Positions 54,212-62,982 of a stretch of 64,000 nucleotides of DNA are shown here, piece by piece. The DNA is taken from assembly GCA_014055465.1 (NCBI GenBank), contig WIAF01000005.1:212907-276906 (forward strand), written 5' to 3'. The stretch is from Nitrospira sp. CR1.1. Its GTDB lineage: Bacteria > Nitrospirota > Nitrospiria > Nitrospirales > Nitrospiraceae. Numbering within the stretch: the first letter of the stretch is position 1; every line of letters begins with the position of its first letter. The notes below the pieces were generated by a model that worked only from the letters and a program-made list of their open reading frames with translations, was not told the origin of the DNA and made no database searches. A program made the translations under genes and the position numbers.

Positions 54212-54904
54212 ATGACCTCCTTGCCCATTCGCAATGCCCTGTTCTACCCCTTTCATCTGTGCACCCCGGACACGTTGGACTATCTGCTCGCGCACTATGG
54301 ATCAATTCATTTCCGTGACTACATGGCGCTTCGCCTCACGCCGTTTATGGGAACCACGGCCTACCAGGACCGCATGGGAGACGAGCACCCCGGCCTCGTC
54401 GTCAATGGCCGCATCGTGCAAGGACACGCGGTCAGCGGCCCGCTCGATGCCCCCGCTGCGGCCGAGATCGATCGTGATTGTGCCGATCCCCATTGGAGAC
54501 AGCTGTTCCACGCCGGATTGCAGGAGGATCGACGGTTTCAGCGCGGTCTTTTTGATCTGACCCATGCCATGCGCATGGGATCGGCGCTCGTGCCGGGCCC
54601 GGCCGCCTTGCTTCGCCTTCTCGAACCCCAGCGCGCCATCGAAGCGTGTACCGTCGCGCTGGTGCAACAACTGGCCCGTTCGTCAGCGACGTTGGAGGAA
54701 GCTTACCGATTCGAATATAGCCTCGCCCTTTTGAAAACCGCCGCTGCCCAGGTCTATACCTTCCGCCTGGCGCGCGCGCACGAGTTGGTGCCTGTCACCG
54801 ATTCCAGAACTCACCATGCATTGTTGAGCCGAACCATGGCGCGGGAAGGCGTCAACCTGGCCAATGATTATGTCGTCACATCACCAGGACGATTGTCCGG
54901 ATGA
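54212..54904 (+). CDS. Hypothetical protein, 230 aa
   Basis: Starts at ATG 54212 (MTSLPIRNALFYPFHLC). A soluble helical protein with no signal peptide. Residues 30-70 (HFRDYMALRLTPFMGTT, GDEHPGLVVNGRIVQGH) read like the small-molecule-binding region of a helical-bundle protein, but no family is recognised. It lies in a run of same-strand small genes (53926, 54212, 55041) of unknown role. Confidence 0.65.
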   Translation: MTSLPIRNALFYPFHLCTPDTLDYLLAHYGSIHFRDYMALRLTPFMGTTAYQDRMGDEHPGLVVNGRIVQGHAVSGPLDAPAAAEIDRDCADPHWRQLFHAGLQEDRRFQRGLFDLTHAMRMGSALVPGPAALLRLLEPQRAIEACTVALVQQLARSSATLEEAYRFEYSLALLKTAAAQVYTFRLARAHELVPVTDSRTHHALLSRTMAREGVNLANDYVVTSPGRLSG

Positions 54905-55040
54905 TTTCTTCACGCCGCCAGAGCGACATGCGGGTCACTCTCTTCAAAGCCGCGCTGCGGCATGTCACCGGAGAAGACGAGGGCCGGTTGCACTCAACCC
55001 CATGTCACCTGCTACACTCGGCGCCGAGCGAAACGACCGC

Positions 55041-55334
55041 ATGAGTACCCTCACCCCTGTCATGACCCCAGACGCCCTCGATACCACCGATGTGGGAACC
55101 GGCGACGATCTGGAAGCCCGCGTGATCGTGTTTAATTGCGAATGCCACACCTATCAGCAGGTGATAGCACTCTTCTGTAAATGTATTCCGGGAATGAACT
55201 CATCCCGGGCCTTCGAGCTGGCCTGGCGCATCGACCATGAAGGCCAGGCGACAGTCTATTCGGGAGCGAGAAAGTTGGCTGAAGAAATCGGAAGCAAACT
55301 CGCGGCCGGGGGATTACGGGTGGGTGTTCAGTAA
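55041..55334 (+). CDS. clpS: ClpS-like adaptor, divergent
   Basis: About 97 residues from ATG 55041 (MSTLTPVMTP). The ClpS fold is recognisable: ARVIVFNCECHTYQQVIALFCKC at the start of the core and AWRIDHEGQATVYSG later, with a Gly-x-Gly terminal region. The N-end-rule pocket residues normally written NDDxT are NCECHT here, and the core has four Cys. So N-degron recognition may be altered. Clp adaptors deliver substrates to ClpA or ClpC; neither is in this window. A divergent ClpX is 38 kb away. Confidence 0.6.
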   Translation: MSTLTPVMTPDALDTTDVGTGDDLEARVIVFNCECHTYQQVIALFCKCIPGMNSSRAFELAWRIDHEGQATVYSGARKLAEEIGSKLAAGGLRVGVQ

Positions 55335-55390
55335 CAAGAGGTGGAAGGAGAACCGGCGGTCTGCGCCGACCATCTCGACGCAGACCCGGG

Positions 55391-55738
55391 TTACTTGGCT
55401 CGTTTTTTCGGTGCAGCGGCCTTCGTGGATTTCGCTTTGGTTGCCGGAACAGCCAGCGCGGCAGGCTTCTTGGAACTCCCCTTCGCGCTGCCGTGGGTCG
55501 CTTGTGAACCTTTTGACGACTTGGCGGGAGTCTGTGCCGCCTTTTGCTCCTGCGCAGCCGCCGCCTTGTAGTAGGATTTGTTGAGCTTGCTCAACATGTC
55601 GCCGTTCAACACGCGCACTTGATACAATTCGAACAACTTGCTGATGGCTTTCGGATCGCCCTTGCGAGCCAGACCCAAAAGCCGCCGCCGCTGGTTCATT
55701 TCTTCTTCTTCAGTATGAGACGCCGCTCGCCGCTCCAT
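55391..55738 (-). CDS. Basic Lys/Ala-rich protein, 115 aa
   Basis: ATG 55738 has Shine-Dalgarno AAAGGAG. The N-terminal half is helical (RRRLLGLARKGDPKAISKLFELYQV), resembling a small RNA- or DNA-binding module. The C-terminal half is a low-complexity Lys/Ala/Ser/Pro tail, like histone H1-type or ribosome-hibernation proteins. Nucleic-acid binding is inferred from composition. Monocistronic; the upstream region contains TTATACT on its strand. Confidence 0.6.
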   Translation of the reverse strand: MERRAASHTEEEEMNQRRRLLGLARKGDPKAISKLFELYQVRVLNGDMLSKLNKSYYKAAAAQEQKAAQTPAKSSKGSQATHGSAKGSSKKPAALAVPATKAKSTKAAAPKKRAK

Positions 55739-55910
55739 AGCGCTCCTTTCAAGGCATGCCGACACGTATGCACACAGTCGTCAAATAATCGGATGAAATG
55801 CCCCGTAGTATAACAGATTCGGCCTAGCCAGTACTACACAAACCTTCGTCCCATGAGAGACATTGTACCCCGGGTGCCATGTCCAACTCGCCGGAGACTG
55901 AAATCCCCGG

Positions 55911-55940
55911 TTGTAGATGCACAAGCAAGGTCATTATAAT
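55911..55940 (+). promoter_or_regulatory. Consensus promoter with perfect TATAAT
   Basis: TTGTAG, an 18-nt spacer and TATAAT, 38 nt before the DUF3386 ATG. The only perfect -10 hexamer seen for a plus-strand gene. Confidence 0.7.
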
Positions 55941-55978
55941 TATCAGTTCCAAGCCACTACGAGACAAAGGAGTCCCCG

Positions 55979-56656
55979 ATGGAACATGCCCCCGCTCCCG
56001 ATACACAACCAACCGTCGCCGATAATCCCCAGGCACGTGCCCTTCTCCAACGAGCCTTTGAAAACACGGCCCGCTGGCAACCGGATTTCCGAGGTTTTTC
56101 AGCCGACCTGAGCGTCAACACCAATGGGCAGGTGGTGAGCGGAACCGTCGTGGTCAAGGGACCGCGGGAGGTGACCGTGCAACTGCCCGATGAGGCGATT
56201 CAAAAGTGGGCACAGGAGCAGATCGGCATGATCGCCGTGCACCGCGCCCCGCGCAAGTTCGAGGAATCAGACGGAAAACACCGTCTCACGATGGAAGCGG
56301 GCGATGACCATCCGCTGGGCCGCCGCCTCGACATCCATGGCGACGGCATGCAGTCCTTCTATCGCATCAAAGATAACCGCATCACCCAGATCAACCGGAA
56401 GATGCCGCATGTGGCATTCACGATCAACGTGGAAGAGAGCAGCACGACGCAGGATCAGAAACAGCTGACCACAAGATATACCGTCTATTATTTCTCGCCC
56501 AAGGACGGCGCACTTCGCAATGCCGAGAGCTTCACGGATATGCATGTGCGTGTCGGAGCCTCCGATCTTCCGGCGACACGGCGCATCATCTCCTTTGAAA
56601 ACGGCGCGGTGCTCGTACGGACGCTCACCTTCACCAACCACAAACTATTGGCGTGA
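55979..56656 (+). CDS. DUF3386 protein
   Basis: This 225-residue protein matches DUF3386, a family otherwise known mainly from cyanobacteria and Nitrospira. It has a helical ARALLQRAFENTARWQPDF start, then a beta-rich body (GFSADLSVNTNGQVVSGTVVVKG), and ends RIISFENGAVLVRTLTFTNH. No signal peptide. A consensus promoter and AAAGGAG ribosome site precede it. The DUF5069 gene follows with a 1-nt overlap (TGATG). Function unknown. Confidence 0.9.
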   Translation: MEHAPAPDTQPTVADNPQARALLQRAFENTARWQPDFRGFSADLSVNTNGQVVSGTVVVKGPREVTVQLPDEAIQKWAQEQIGMIAVHRAPRKFEESDGKHRLTMEAGDDHPLGRRLDIHGDGMQSFYRIKDNRITQINRKMPHVAFTINVEESSTTQDQKQLTTRYTVYYFSPKDGALRNAESFTDMHVRVGASDLPATRRIISFENGAVLVRTLTFTNHKLLA

Positions 56657-57093
56657 TGGATCTACGCACGACGTTCCCGCGCAGCATGAAGACGAGGCTG
56701 GCTGGTTATGCCCATTTGGCACGGATGATCGATAAGTGCCGCGCGGTGCTGGCAGGGACCGAGGGTGAATATATCTATCCCTGCCCGATGGATGAACGAC
56801 TGCTGGACTATGCCGGCATCACGGCAGACCAATTCACGGCAGCAGTGCAAGCCAATGTGACCGATGACGGAGTGGCGGAGTGGGTACGACGCACCGCCAC
56901 ACCTCATGACCAGGTGGAACTCGAAGCATGGAACAGCACGTTGCTTGAACGGGGCCCGAGTTCGCCGGAGAGTGCCGAAAAATTCAAGACGTATCGTGAT
57001 GCGGTGGACCCCACCCGCACGGACATCACGGCCTGGTCGGATCTGCAAGATCTGGAAGAGGGCAGGTCGGTTCCGCGAAGAGGAGAGTATTGA
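56656..57093 (+). CDS. DUF5069 protein
   Basis: About 145 residues beginning MDLRTTFPRSMKTRLAGYAH, with CPMDERLLDYAGITADQF and WVRRTATPHDQVELEAWN, as in DUF5069. The ATG overlaps the DUF3386 stop by one nt, coupling the two. GTG 56653 is one codon earlier. Function unknown. The 306 nt that follow hold no gene apart from a sequence element shared upstream of two paralogues. Confidence 0.85.
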   Translation: MDLRTTFPRSMKTRLAGYAHLARMIDKCRAVLAGTEGEYIYPCPMDERLLDYAGITADQFTAAVQANVTDDGVAEWVRRTATPHDQVELEAWNSTLLERGPSSPESAEKFKTYRDAVDPTRTDITAWSDLQDLEEGRSVPRRGEY

Positions 57094-57155
57094 CGAGCCC
57101 CTTCCTAGATGCCGCCCTCATATCGCTCGTCTAACCGTATCCGAATAGATCCCAA

Positions 57156-57169
57156 CCGTATCTCTCTCG
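57156..57169 (+). promoter_or_regulatory. Shared upstream element, copy 1
   Basis: CCGTATCTCTCTCG, flanked by GATCCC and TAC-like bases, occurs here and at 58227-58240 upstream of each tandem paralogue. The 14-nt identity outside the coding regions suggests a common regulatory site or duplicated upstream DNA. Confidence 0.45.
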
Positions 57170-57399
57170 ATACACTCCTTATTTAGAGGCGACGCCTCAT
57201 CATAGGAATTCACCCTTGGTGCATCATCTACGTGTTTACGCTCAATTCGTGCGAATGACCGTTCCAGCTGTTTCACTCATGTGCTGCCTCAGACAAATCC
57301 GGCTTGGCACGTGAACGGCATAAGCGTAAGATGCTCATCAATCGTACCGGACGTACCGTGGCAACCACTCATTACGCAAACGTCCCAGAAGGAGCGTGC

Positions 57400-57966
57400 A
57401 TGGCACTCATTCAACAGGATCTGCTTCCTGGCACAGGCGACCACTTGATCACGTTTGACACGGAGACCAACCTCGAATGGTTGAGCCTCACGAGAACCCT
57501 GAATTTTTCCATTTCGGACGTGAAGAAAGGTGCAGGGAACTATATCCCCACACACAAGTTCCGTTACGCCACCACCAGCGAACTCGCTGTGTTGTGGAAC
57601 CATGCCGGAATCACGAGTTTTGGCCCCGGGCAGTCTGTATCTGATTCGAAGAATTCCGAAGGAATCAAGACACTCATCGGCTTGATGGGCGGCGCAACCA
57701 CATACCCTAATATGACCCAAACTCGTGGAATCGTTATGATTTCTGATCGACCAGGTTTCCCGGAGGAGGGACAACTCTGGTTCTTCACCAACAATCCTGG
57801 TGGTTCCTACGCAACCACGAATATATTCCCCAATACTGGAGGAGCACCGGCGGAAGACTACCGGAGTTCTGCGCTGGCATCGTATTTGGTACGCGGCCCC
57901 ATGCCCCCTGGAGGAGACACCACGCCCCCTGCAACACCCAGCGGCCTTCGTGTGCTCCGAAAATAA
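57400..57966 (+). CDS. Tandem paralogue 1, PEP-CTERM-type sensor-like domain, 188 aa
   Basis: From ATG 57400 (Shine-Dalgarno AAGGAG). Begins MALIQQDLLPGTGDHLITFDTETNLEWLSL and continues ...FRYATTSELAVLWNHAGI. The TNLEWLSL and FRYATxxE blocks are those of a domain common in PEP-CTERM and other exported proteins. There is no signal peptide or PEP-CTERM here, so it is apparently cytosolic. A strong hairpin follows. Its neighbour at 58379 is a paralogue. Confidence 0.8.
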   Translation: MALIQQDLLPGTGDHLITFDTETNLEWLSLTRTLNFSISDVKKGAGNYIPTHKFRYATTSELAVLWNHAGITSFGPGQSVSDSKNSEGIKTLIGLMGGATTYPNMTQTRGIVMISDRPGFPEEGQLWFFTNNPGGSYATTNIFPNTGGAPAEDYRSSALASYLVRGPMPPGGDTTPPATPSGLRVLRK

Positions 57967-58046
57967 CGCGCACTCTAGGCGCCTTGCTCATCCGGCTCAA
58001 AGCCCGGAACGCAGAGAAGACCAACTCATCCACGGCACCCGTGCCA

Positions 58047-58082
58047 GCTCCATGAGGCCGAAGTGAATCGGCTTCATGGAGC
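58047..58082 (+). terminator. Hairpin after tandem paralogue 1
   Basis: A 15-bp stem (58047-58061 with 58068-58082, one G-U pair, 6-nt loop) with core GCTCCATGA/TTCATGGAGC. It recurs as 58994-59029 after the second paralogue. The 412-nt gap 57967-58378 otherwise has only the shared upstream element at 58227-58240. Confidence 0.7.
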
Positions 58083-58226
58083 GCCGGCATCCCGGCGGAA
58101 CAATTCACCACAGCAGTGAAAAGAGCCGGCAGGGCACAGCCGTCGTTCGATAGGTTGCTCGAACAGCCATGCCCACAACTCACTGACACCGGTGCCGGAA
58201 CGGAATCGTCTCCAAACAGATTCCCG

Positions 58227-58240
58227 CCGTATCTCTCTCG
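58227..58240 (+). promoter_or_regulatory. Shared upstream element, copy 2
   Basis: Same CCGTATCTCTCTCG string as at 57156-57169, 139 nt upstream of the second paralogue. Confidence 0.45.
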
Positions 58241-58378
58241 GCACGTGTCGTTCACGATTATCCCTACTCAAGTGAGAAAATGCTGGCATTGAGACGCACT
58301 GGCATATGTCTCGCATAGACCCTGACGATAGACCTCGCGCAATCGCCCACTCAACCACCACCGGCAGGAGGTACCGAC

Positions 58379-58975
58379 ATGGCTCTTGTTCAACAGAATC
58401 TTGTTCCCGGAACCGGCGACCACTTGGTGACCCTCGATACCGACACGAACCTCGAATGGCTCAGTCTGAACGCGACGGCCAATCTCTCCTATCTGGACGT
58501 CCTGGGCGGCGCCGGTGGGTACACCACCACCTACGGCTTTCGCTATGCCACCGGGCAGGAGATCGGCCTGCTGCACCAGCACGCGGGAATTACCAGGTAT
58601 GGCCTGTCGCACGTCGTGCCCTTTCCCCAGAGCAATCATGTCGCGATGGAAACCCTCATCGAGTTGATGGGAGGCGCCGCACTGAATTCCTCGACCAGCA
58701 GCGGCTCAGTTCTGGTCCAGACACAAGGCATGATGAAGTTTCGAGGCACCGGAGTTCCCACGCCGGCCACGCCCATGAACGTCGTGCAACTCTGGCTGTT
58801 CAAAAACAATCCCGCCAGCTCCTATGCGGATAGCAATCCGGCGCGACAGGCCGGTACCCGGGTCCCTGAAATTGCATCCTATCTCGTGCGCAATCGAGTC
58901 CTGCCAGCCGACACCGTCACTCGCGGAAAGTCTGCCAAGGCCATGAAAGCCCGGAGCACGAAGAAACACGCCTGA
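58379..58975 (+). CDS. Tandem paralogue 2, PEP-CTERM-type sensor-like domain, 198 aa
   Basis: Begins MALVQQNLVPGTGDHLVTLDTDTNLEWLSL after GGAGGTACCGAC. FRYATGQEIGLLHQHAGIT matches its neighbour. It differs by a Lys-rich tail (RGKSAKAMKARSTKKHA) that replaces the Pro-rich tail of paralogue 1 and could bind nucleic acid or membranes. No signal peptide. The pair arose by tandem duplication including flanking hairpins. Confidence 0.82.
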   Translation: MALVQQNLVPGTGDHLVTLDTDTNLEWLSLNATANLSYLDVLGGAGGYTTTYGFRYATGQEIGLLHQHAGITRYGLSHVVPFPQSNHVAMETLIELMGGAALNSSTSSGSVLVQTQGMMKFRGTGVPTPATPMNVVQLWLFKNNPASSYADSNPARQAGTRVPEIASYLVRNRVLPADTVTRGKSAKAMKARSTKKHA

Positions 58976-58993
58976 TCCATCCCAACCGTACCA

Positions 58994-59029
58994 GCTCCAT
59001 GAAGCCGGATATCACCGGCTCCATGGAGC
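58994..59029 (+). terminator. Hairpin after tandem paralogue 2
   Basis: A 15-bp stem with one mismatch (58994-59008 with 59015-59029), same GCTCCATG core as the hairpin after paralogue 1. The rest of the 333-nt gap to the stress-protein gene holds no gene. Confidence 0.7.
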
Positions 59030-59308
59030 CCCCAGATCAGCCCTCTCCAACAGAGTCTGATCTGCGGCCCCCCCCACATTGATTTCTCCTCCGGAGAAGC
59101 ATAGGCTAACTGCTGTTTCGTCGCGGCGGATCGTAGCCCATGATGGAACAGACTCGTTCCGCAACGCTCACGATCACCTGCACCACAACAAGAGGGGTCG
59201 TTATGCAAGACCTCACTCCACCGGATCACTGTCACACCAGAGTCATCTAACCTGAGCCTCTCGTAGACACCCTGAGGCAGCCCAATTTCGTTCGCGCATG
59301 GTGACACT

Positions 59309-59866
59309 ATGACGACTAGCACGACAGGCGACCAACCCCTTTTCGCTCCGGAACAGACGTTCAGAAGCCGCGCCTCAGCTAAAAATATCCTCATCGCCGT
59401 CGATGACTCGGACGAGTCCACCAGAACCCTGCACTATGTCGGAGAGCTGCTCCGGGACATTCCTGAGGTGAAGGTGACCTTGTTTCATGTGCTGAACCCC
59501 ATGCCCCGTGAACTGATGGAGCACGGGGGGTCGGAAAATCCTGAGACGGAAGACTATCTCGGCCAACAACTCCGCAAGGAACAGGAAGAATGGGTGCGCG
59601 CGGAAGGGGCCTTGGAATATCCAATCCTGATGAACGCGTTGGCGCAACTTGGGCAGACGGGATTTCCTCTCGATCATGTCACCCTCAAGTTGGGATATGA
59701 ACGCGATATCGCCGACAGCATCATGGATGAAGCCAGGGCCGGAGGGTTCGGCACCGTCGTGGTGACCCGCTACGGGCCGACAGGAACGAAGCGACTCTTC
59801 AGCAACCGCATCACTGACCGCCTGGTGCGGGACCTGTCCGGAGTCGCGCTCTGGGTCCTGGGGTAA
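59309..59866 (+). CDS. Universal stress protein, 185 aa
   Basis: A single Usp domain (ILIAVDDSDESTRTLHYVGELL, VTLFHVLNPMPRE). The nucleotide loop GxxG-x9-G(S/T) is degenerate: it reads YGPTGTKRLFSNRITDRLV. It may therefore not bind ATP tightly. A basic N-terminal extension of about 25 residues precedes the domain. It opens a group of stress-linked genes (59.3-62.2 kb) on both strands. Confidence 0.88.
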   Translation: MTTSTTGDQPLFAPEQTFRSRASAKNILIAVDDSDESTRTLHYVGELLRDIPEVKVTLFHVLNPMPRELMEHGGSENPETEDYLGQQLRKEQEEWVRAEGALEYPILMNALAQLGQTGFPLDHVTLKLGYERDIADSIMDEARAGGFGTVVVTRYGPTGTKRLFSNRITDRLVRDLSGVALWVLG

Positions 59867-59929
59867 CCTCGACGGCAGGCGCAACGCTCGTCCTGCAGAA
59901 TGTGCGTGAGGCGCGCGTCGGAGGATATT

Positions 59930-60664
59930 ATGAACTGCGCAACGTGTGACGCCCCACTCCCGTTACGGGCCCTCTTTTGCCCCTCCTGCGGTGTGCAACT
60001 GACATCGCCGGTGGACCCGGCATTCGATCAACCGGCCGGGCAGGGAGACGAGTGGAACCAACCCCTTGCCCCCGCACCCAGCGACCATGAAGCCTTGGAG
60101 GCACGGTTGATCGATGGTTATGTGACGTTTTCCATGTCCAGGGAACTATCCGGATGGCTGCAAGCGCTCGGGCTTCCAACAACCGGAACGATGCGGGAAC
60201 AACTCACCCGCTTGCGGCAACAAGCGGATTCGCTGGTGCTGCCAGCCGAAAGCCTTCCTCGCCAGACCATCTGGTACCTGAACGGGTATGACGAGAAGAT
60301 CCTCACGGAGATTTGCGAAGCGCTTGGTATCGACAACACGGGACCAACGGAGCGGCAGATCAGCAGGATCTATCATGCCGTGGGCCTGCGTGAGGGCTGG
60401 CTCCAACCGCTGTCGGAAGAGGCGCGAACCATCATCACCGGGACATTCCTGCCCATCCTGAGGGCGGTCGATCACAGGAATTATGCCGATCTCGATCAGT
60501 GGGGTGAGCTCGGCGACCTGTTCGGCGGCGAACGCAGGAATCGGCTCGAGCCTCAAGGGCATGGGAGCGCCTTCATGGCTGTCCTGATTCCCAGCTTACT
60601 TCAAGAGGCGCATCGGGATCTGCTTCAACATGAACTCGATGAAAGAGCCGGACAATCATTCTGA
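59930..60664 (+). CDS. Hypothetical zinc-ribbon protein, 244 aa
   Basis: ATG 59930 with GGAGGATATT. Begins MNCATCDAPLPLRALFCPSCG, a rubredoxin/zinc-ribbon (C3, C6, C18, C21). The rest is helical and soluble, with DQWGELGDLFGGERRNRL and a closing HRDLLQHELDE. No family beyond the ribbon. It follows the universal stress gene by 63 nt and may be in its operon. Confidence 0.75.
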   Translation: MNCATCDAPLPLRALFCPSCGVQLTSPVDPAFDQPAGQGDEWNQPLAPAPSDHEALEARLIDGYVTFSMSRELSGWLQALGLPTTGTMREQLTRLRQQADSLVLPAESLPRQTIWYLNGYDEKILTEICEALGIDNTGPTERQISRIYHAVGLREGWLQPLSEEARTIITGTFLPILRAVDHRNYADLDQWGELGDLFGGERRNRLEPQGHGSAFMAVLIPSLLQEAHRDLLQHELDERAGQSF

Positions 60665-60739
60665 CAGCACACAGGCTCCCGGGTCTCTGACAGCGGAGGC
60701 CCGGAAGCCGTTCTTTTGTGGAACCGACCGCCCAGGCGT

Positions 60740-61162
60740 TCATGAACTGATGTATTGGTGAAGATAGGCGATCAGCGCCTCCTTTTCCTCCATCAACAGG
60801 GTAACCATATCCCGCAGTGAGACGATTCCGATAAATTCCTCGCCGTCGAAGACCAATAAATGGCGACAGCGATGCTCCTTCATCAGATTCAAGCAATAAC
60901 TCGCCGTATCCTTCGGACTCACCGTGATCATGTTTTTCGTCATCACATCCTTGATCTGCACCGACTCAGGATCCCGCTTCTTCCCGACCACGCGCATCAT
61001 CAAATCCCGCTCCGTGAACACGCCGGTGATTTTGGAGGAACTGGTAATGAGCACCGATCCGACGAACTCTTCGGCCATCAGGGTCGCGGCATCAATCACC
61101 GGGTGATTCTCGTCGATCGTCACCACCCTGCGAACAATTTTCGAGGCAATATTCCACGCCAT
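60740..61162 (-). CDS. CBS-domain protein, 140 aa
   Basis: Two CBS domains (about residues 11-65 and 78-128): IDAATLMAEEFVGSVLITSS with GVFTERDLMMRV, and VMTKNMITVSPKDTASYCL with GIVSLRDMVT. A Bateman pair like this binds adenosine nucleotides and acts as an energy sensor. No catalytic domain. It follows the double Usp protein gene (131-nt gap) on the same strand. Confidence 0.93.
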   Translation of the reverse strand: MAWNIASKIVRRVVTIDENHPVIDAATLMAEEFVGSVLITSSSKITGVFTERDLMMRVVGKKRDPESVQIKDVMTKNMITVSPKDTASYCLNLMKEHRCRHLLVFDGEEFIGIVSLRDMVTLLMEEKEALIAYLHQYISS

Positions 61163-61292
61163 CGCCGCCTCCTTTCTGCTGGATACCGGTGGACGATACC
61201 TGCCCTATCTCCCCGCACGGGGACCAGGGGACAACCGACGCCCCTCAGACGGCCGAGGTTGCCTCGATCGAGGCAGCCGGCAGAGCCTCCTT

Positions 61293-62150
61293 TCATCGAA
61301 CGACCAGAACGGGACAGGTCACCTTGTGCAAGACCGCATGTGACACGCTGCCGAGCAGGAAGTGCTCGAGGCCTCTCCACCCATGCGATCCTACAATCAC
61401 AAGGTCAGCATGACCTGCCGCCTTGGCAATGCAATGAGCCGGATCACCATGCTCGACGTGCACGCTCACAGAAAGATAGATGGTCCGCAAGGTCGTAGCC
61501 GTTTCGTCCACAAGCTGCCAGGCATACTGATCCATTTCATTCGTCCATTTGTCATACTGGCCTTCCATCGTCGAATCGCCGAAAGGAATAGTCGGTACGA
61601 CGGTCAAGAGGGATAGCTCTACCGGCTGACTGAACCGATGGGCCCTCAGCCACGCGCACAGCCTAACCGAATCCTCATGTCCTTCCACGGTCAGCAATAC
61701 CCGTTGAACGCGTCCCGGATCATCTCTGACCAGCAGAGCCGCGCAGGGGGCATGCAGCACCACTCGATGCGAGACGCTGCCCAGGACCAACTCCGCGAAC
61801 CGTCCACGCCCCTGTGATCCGACCGCGACCAACTCAGCACGAGCGGAATGAATCGCCTCCAGCACCACCGGCGCCGGGTTCCCGATTGCATAGATCCGTT
61901 GGATGGAAGGAATCGTGACAGGCGCCAATGCGCCGGTTTGATCAAGCAGGCGCTCTCCTGCGGCAACCATCCCCTCGCGCAATGCTCCGGCACTTTTGCG
62001 TCCGAGCGGTTGCGCAAAAAGCGGGTTTTCGAACGGCCGAAGATCCACCGCGTGGATGAGAGTCAATGATTCGTGAGTGAAGAGACGGCAGGCGACCGTG
62101 ACGGCATTGAAAGACGGCTCGGACCAGTCGACGGCAACGACCGTGCGCAT
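61293..62150 (-). CDS. Double-domain universal stress protein
   Basis: About 285 residues from ATG 62150 (Shine-Dalgarno GGGAGG). Two Usp domains. The first begins RTVVAVDWSEPSFNAV and has the loop GSQGRGRFAELVLGSVSHRVV. The second ends GSHGWRGLEHFLLGSVSHAVL. The G-x2-G-x9-GS loops of both halves are intact, so each should bind ATP. It forms a same-strand pair with the CBS gene. Confidence 0.95.
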   Translation of the reverse strand: MRTVVAVDWSEPSFNAVTVACRLFTHESLTLIHAVDLRPFENPLFAQPLGRKSAGALREGMVAAGERLLDQTGALAPVTIPSIQRIYAIGNPAPVVLEAIHSARAELVAVGSQGRGRFAELVLGSVSHRVVLHAPCAALLVRDDPGRVQRVLLTVEGHEDSVRLCAWLRAHRFSQPVELSLLTVVPTIPFGDSTMEGQYDKWTNEMDQYAWQLVDETATTLRTIYLSVSVHVEHGDPAHCIAKAAGHADLVIVGSHGWRGLEHFLLGSVSHAVLHKVTCPVLVVR

Positions 62151-62175
62151 CGCAGCCTCCCTGGGAGGAGACGAC

Positions 62176-62370
62176 ATGCTGGAAATCGCGCCATCAGGAG
62201 GGAGAGCCTCTTTGCCCGGTCGCGCGACTTCCGCAGACCGCAGGATCAGTCATCATACTCCCGATGGGACAATCTGGGTCAAGTCCGGAGAATATATTGG
62301 GCTGGTCGGGCTCGGGGCGGAGCTCGCCCCTGGCTCGTACTTATTTATTCTGTTGGCGACAGCCCGCTAG
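62176..62370 (+). CDS. Possible small protein, 64 aa
   Basis: ATG 62176 follows GGGAGGAGACGAC. The product ends in a hydrophobic stretch (GLVGLGAELAPGSYLFILLATAR). It overlaps the convergent gene's end by 4 nt. No family. Its strong ribosome site is also part of the divergent Usp upstream region, so it may be fortuitous. Confidence 0.3.
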   Translation: MLEIAPSGGRASLPGRATSADRRISHHTPDGTIWVKSGEYIGLVGLGAELAPGSYLFILLATAR

Positions 62371-62723
62371 CTTGCGTAACGCACATCGCGGACATCGGCG
62401 AGTGACAGATACGCTTCTCCCCATTGATGTGCACTCTGGAGACTCCAAGGCTCATCGACTTGGATTGGTCTGAACCGAAGACCATAGAGCCCTCCATACA
62501 CGAGGTACGCCAAACCCGACCCCGAGTCTTCAATCAACCGAGCATAGGCCGGACAGGCTGGCGACTGTTCATTTTCGCTCCAGCCCGTCACCCAGCACCA
62601 CTCACCGGCAGGGTTTCGGTCATACAGCCGGACTTGAACCACCGGTCTGGCCGGGCCGACCTCCTTGAATCGCGCAAACAAGCTGGTTTCGCAATTGTCG
62701 TTCGATTCAACTTCCACGATCAT
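62367..62723 (-). CDS. Hypothetical protein, 118 aa
   Basis: ATG 62723 preceded by GGGAGAGG. A soluble protein with WCWVTGWSENEQSPACP and ARLIEDSGSGLAYLVYGG. Four to five Cys residues, no classic motif. No family recognised. Confidence 0.55.
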   Translation of the reverse strand: MIVEVESNDNCETSLFARFKEVGPARPVVQVRLYDRNPAGEWCWVTGWSENEQSPACPAYARLIEDSGSGLAYLVYGGLYGLRFRPIQVDEPWSLQSAHQWGEAYLSLADVRDVRYAS

Positions 62724-62982
62724 GGGGCCTCTCCCAATGGCCGCCACCGAGGGGGCGCATGAGCAATTCAATCATAGGTTGATCTGTTGCCACCAGCATG
62801 GTCATTATCTTACAGACCACAGTTGAGGAGACTCCTCACGCTAGGTCATGGTTGTATCCGCGAGAAACTTTCCCGAGACGAGCAATCCAAATGCGGCCGC
62901 GTCTCCGTAATTCATTTGAAGGCCAGGGGTTTCGACAAGCTTCTTCACACCACGTTCCATTCGATACAAAGGAGCACTACGC

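Noticed and set aside
58879..59421. Minus-strand frame of 180 codons between paralogue 2 and the universal stress gene
   Set aside because: Overlaps the end of one real gene and the start of another; composition resembles antisense, with no ribosome site.
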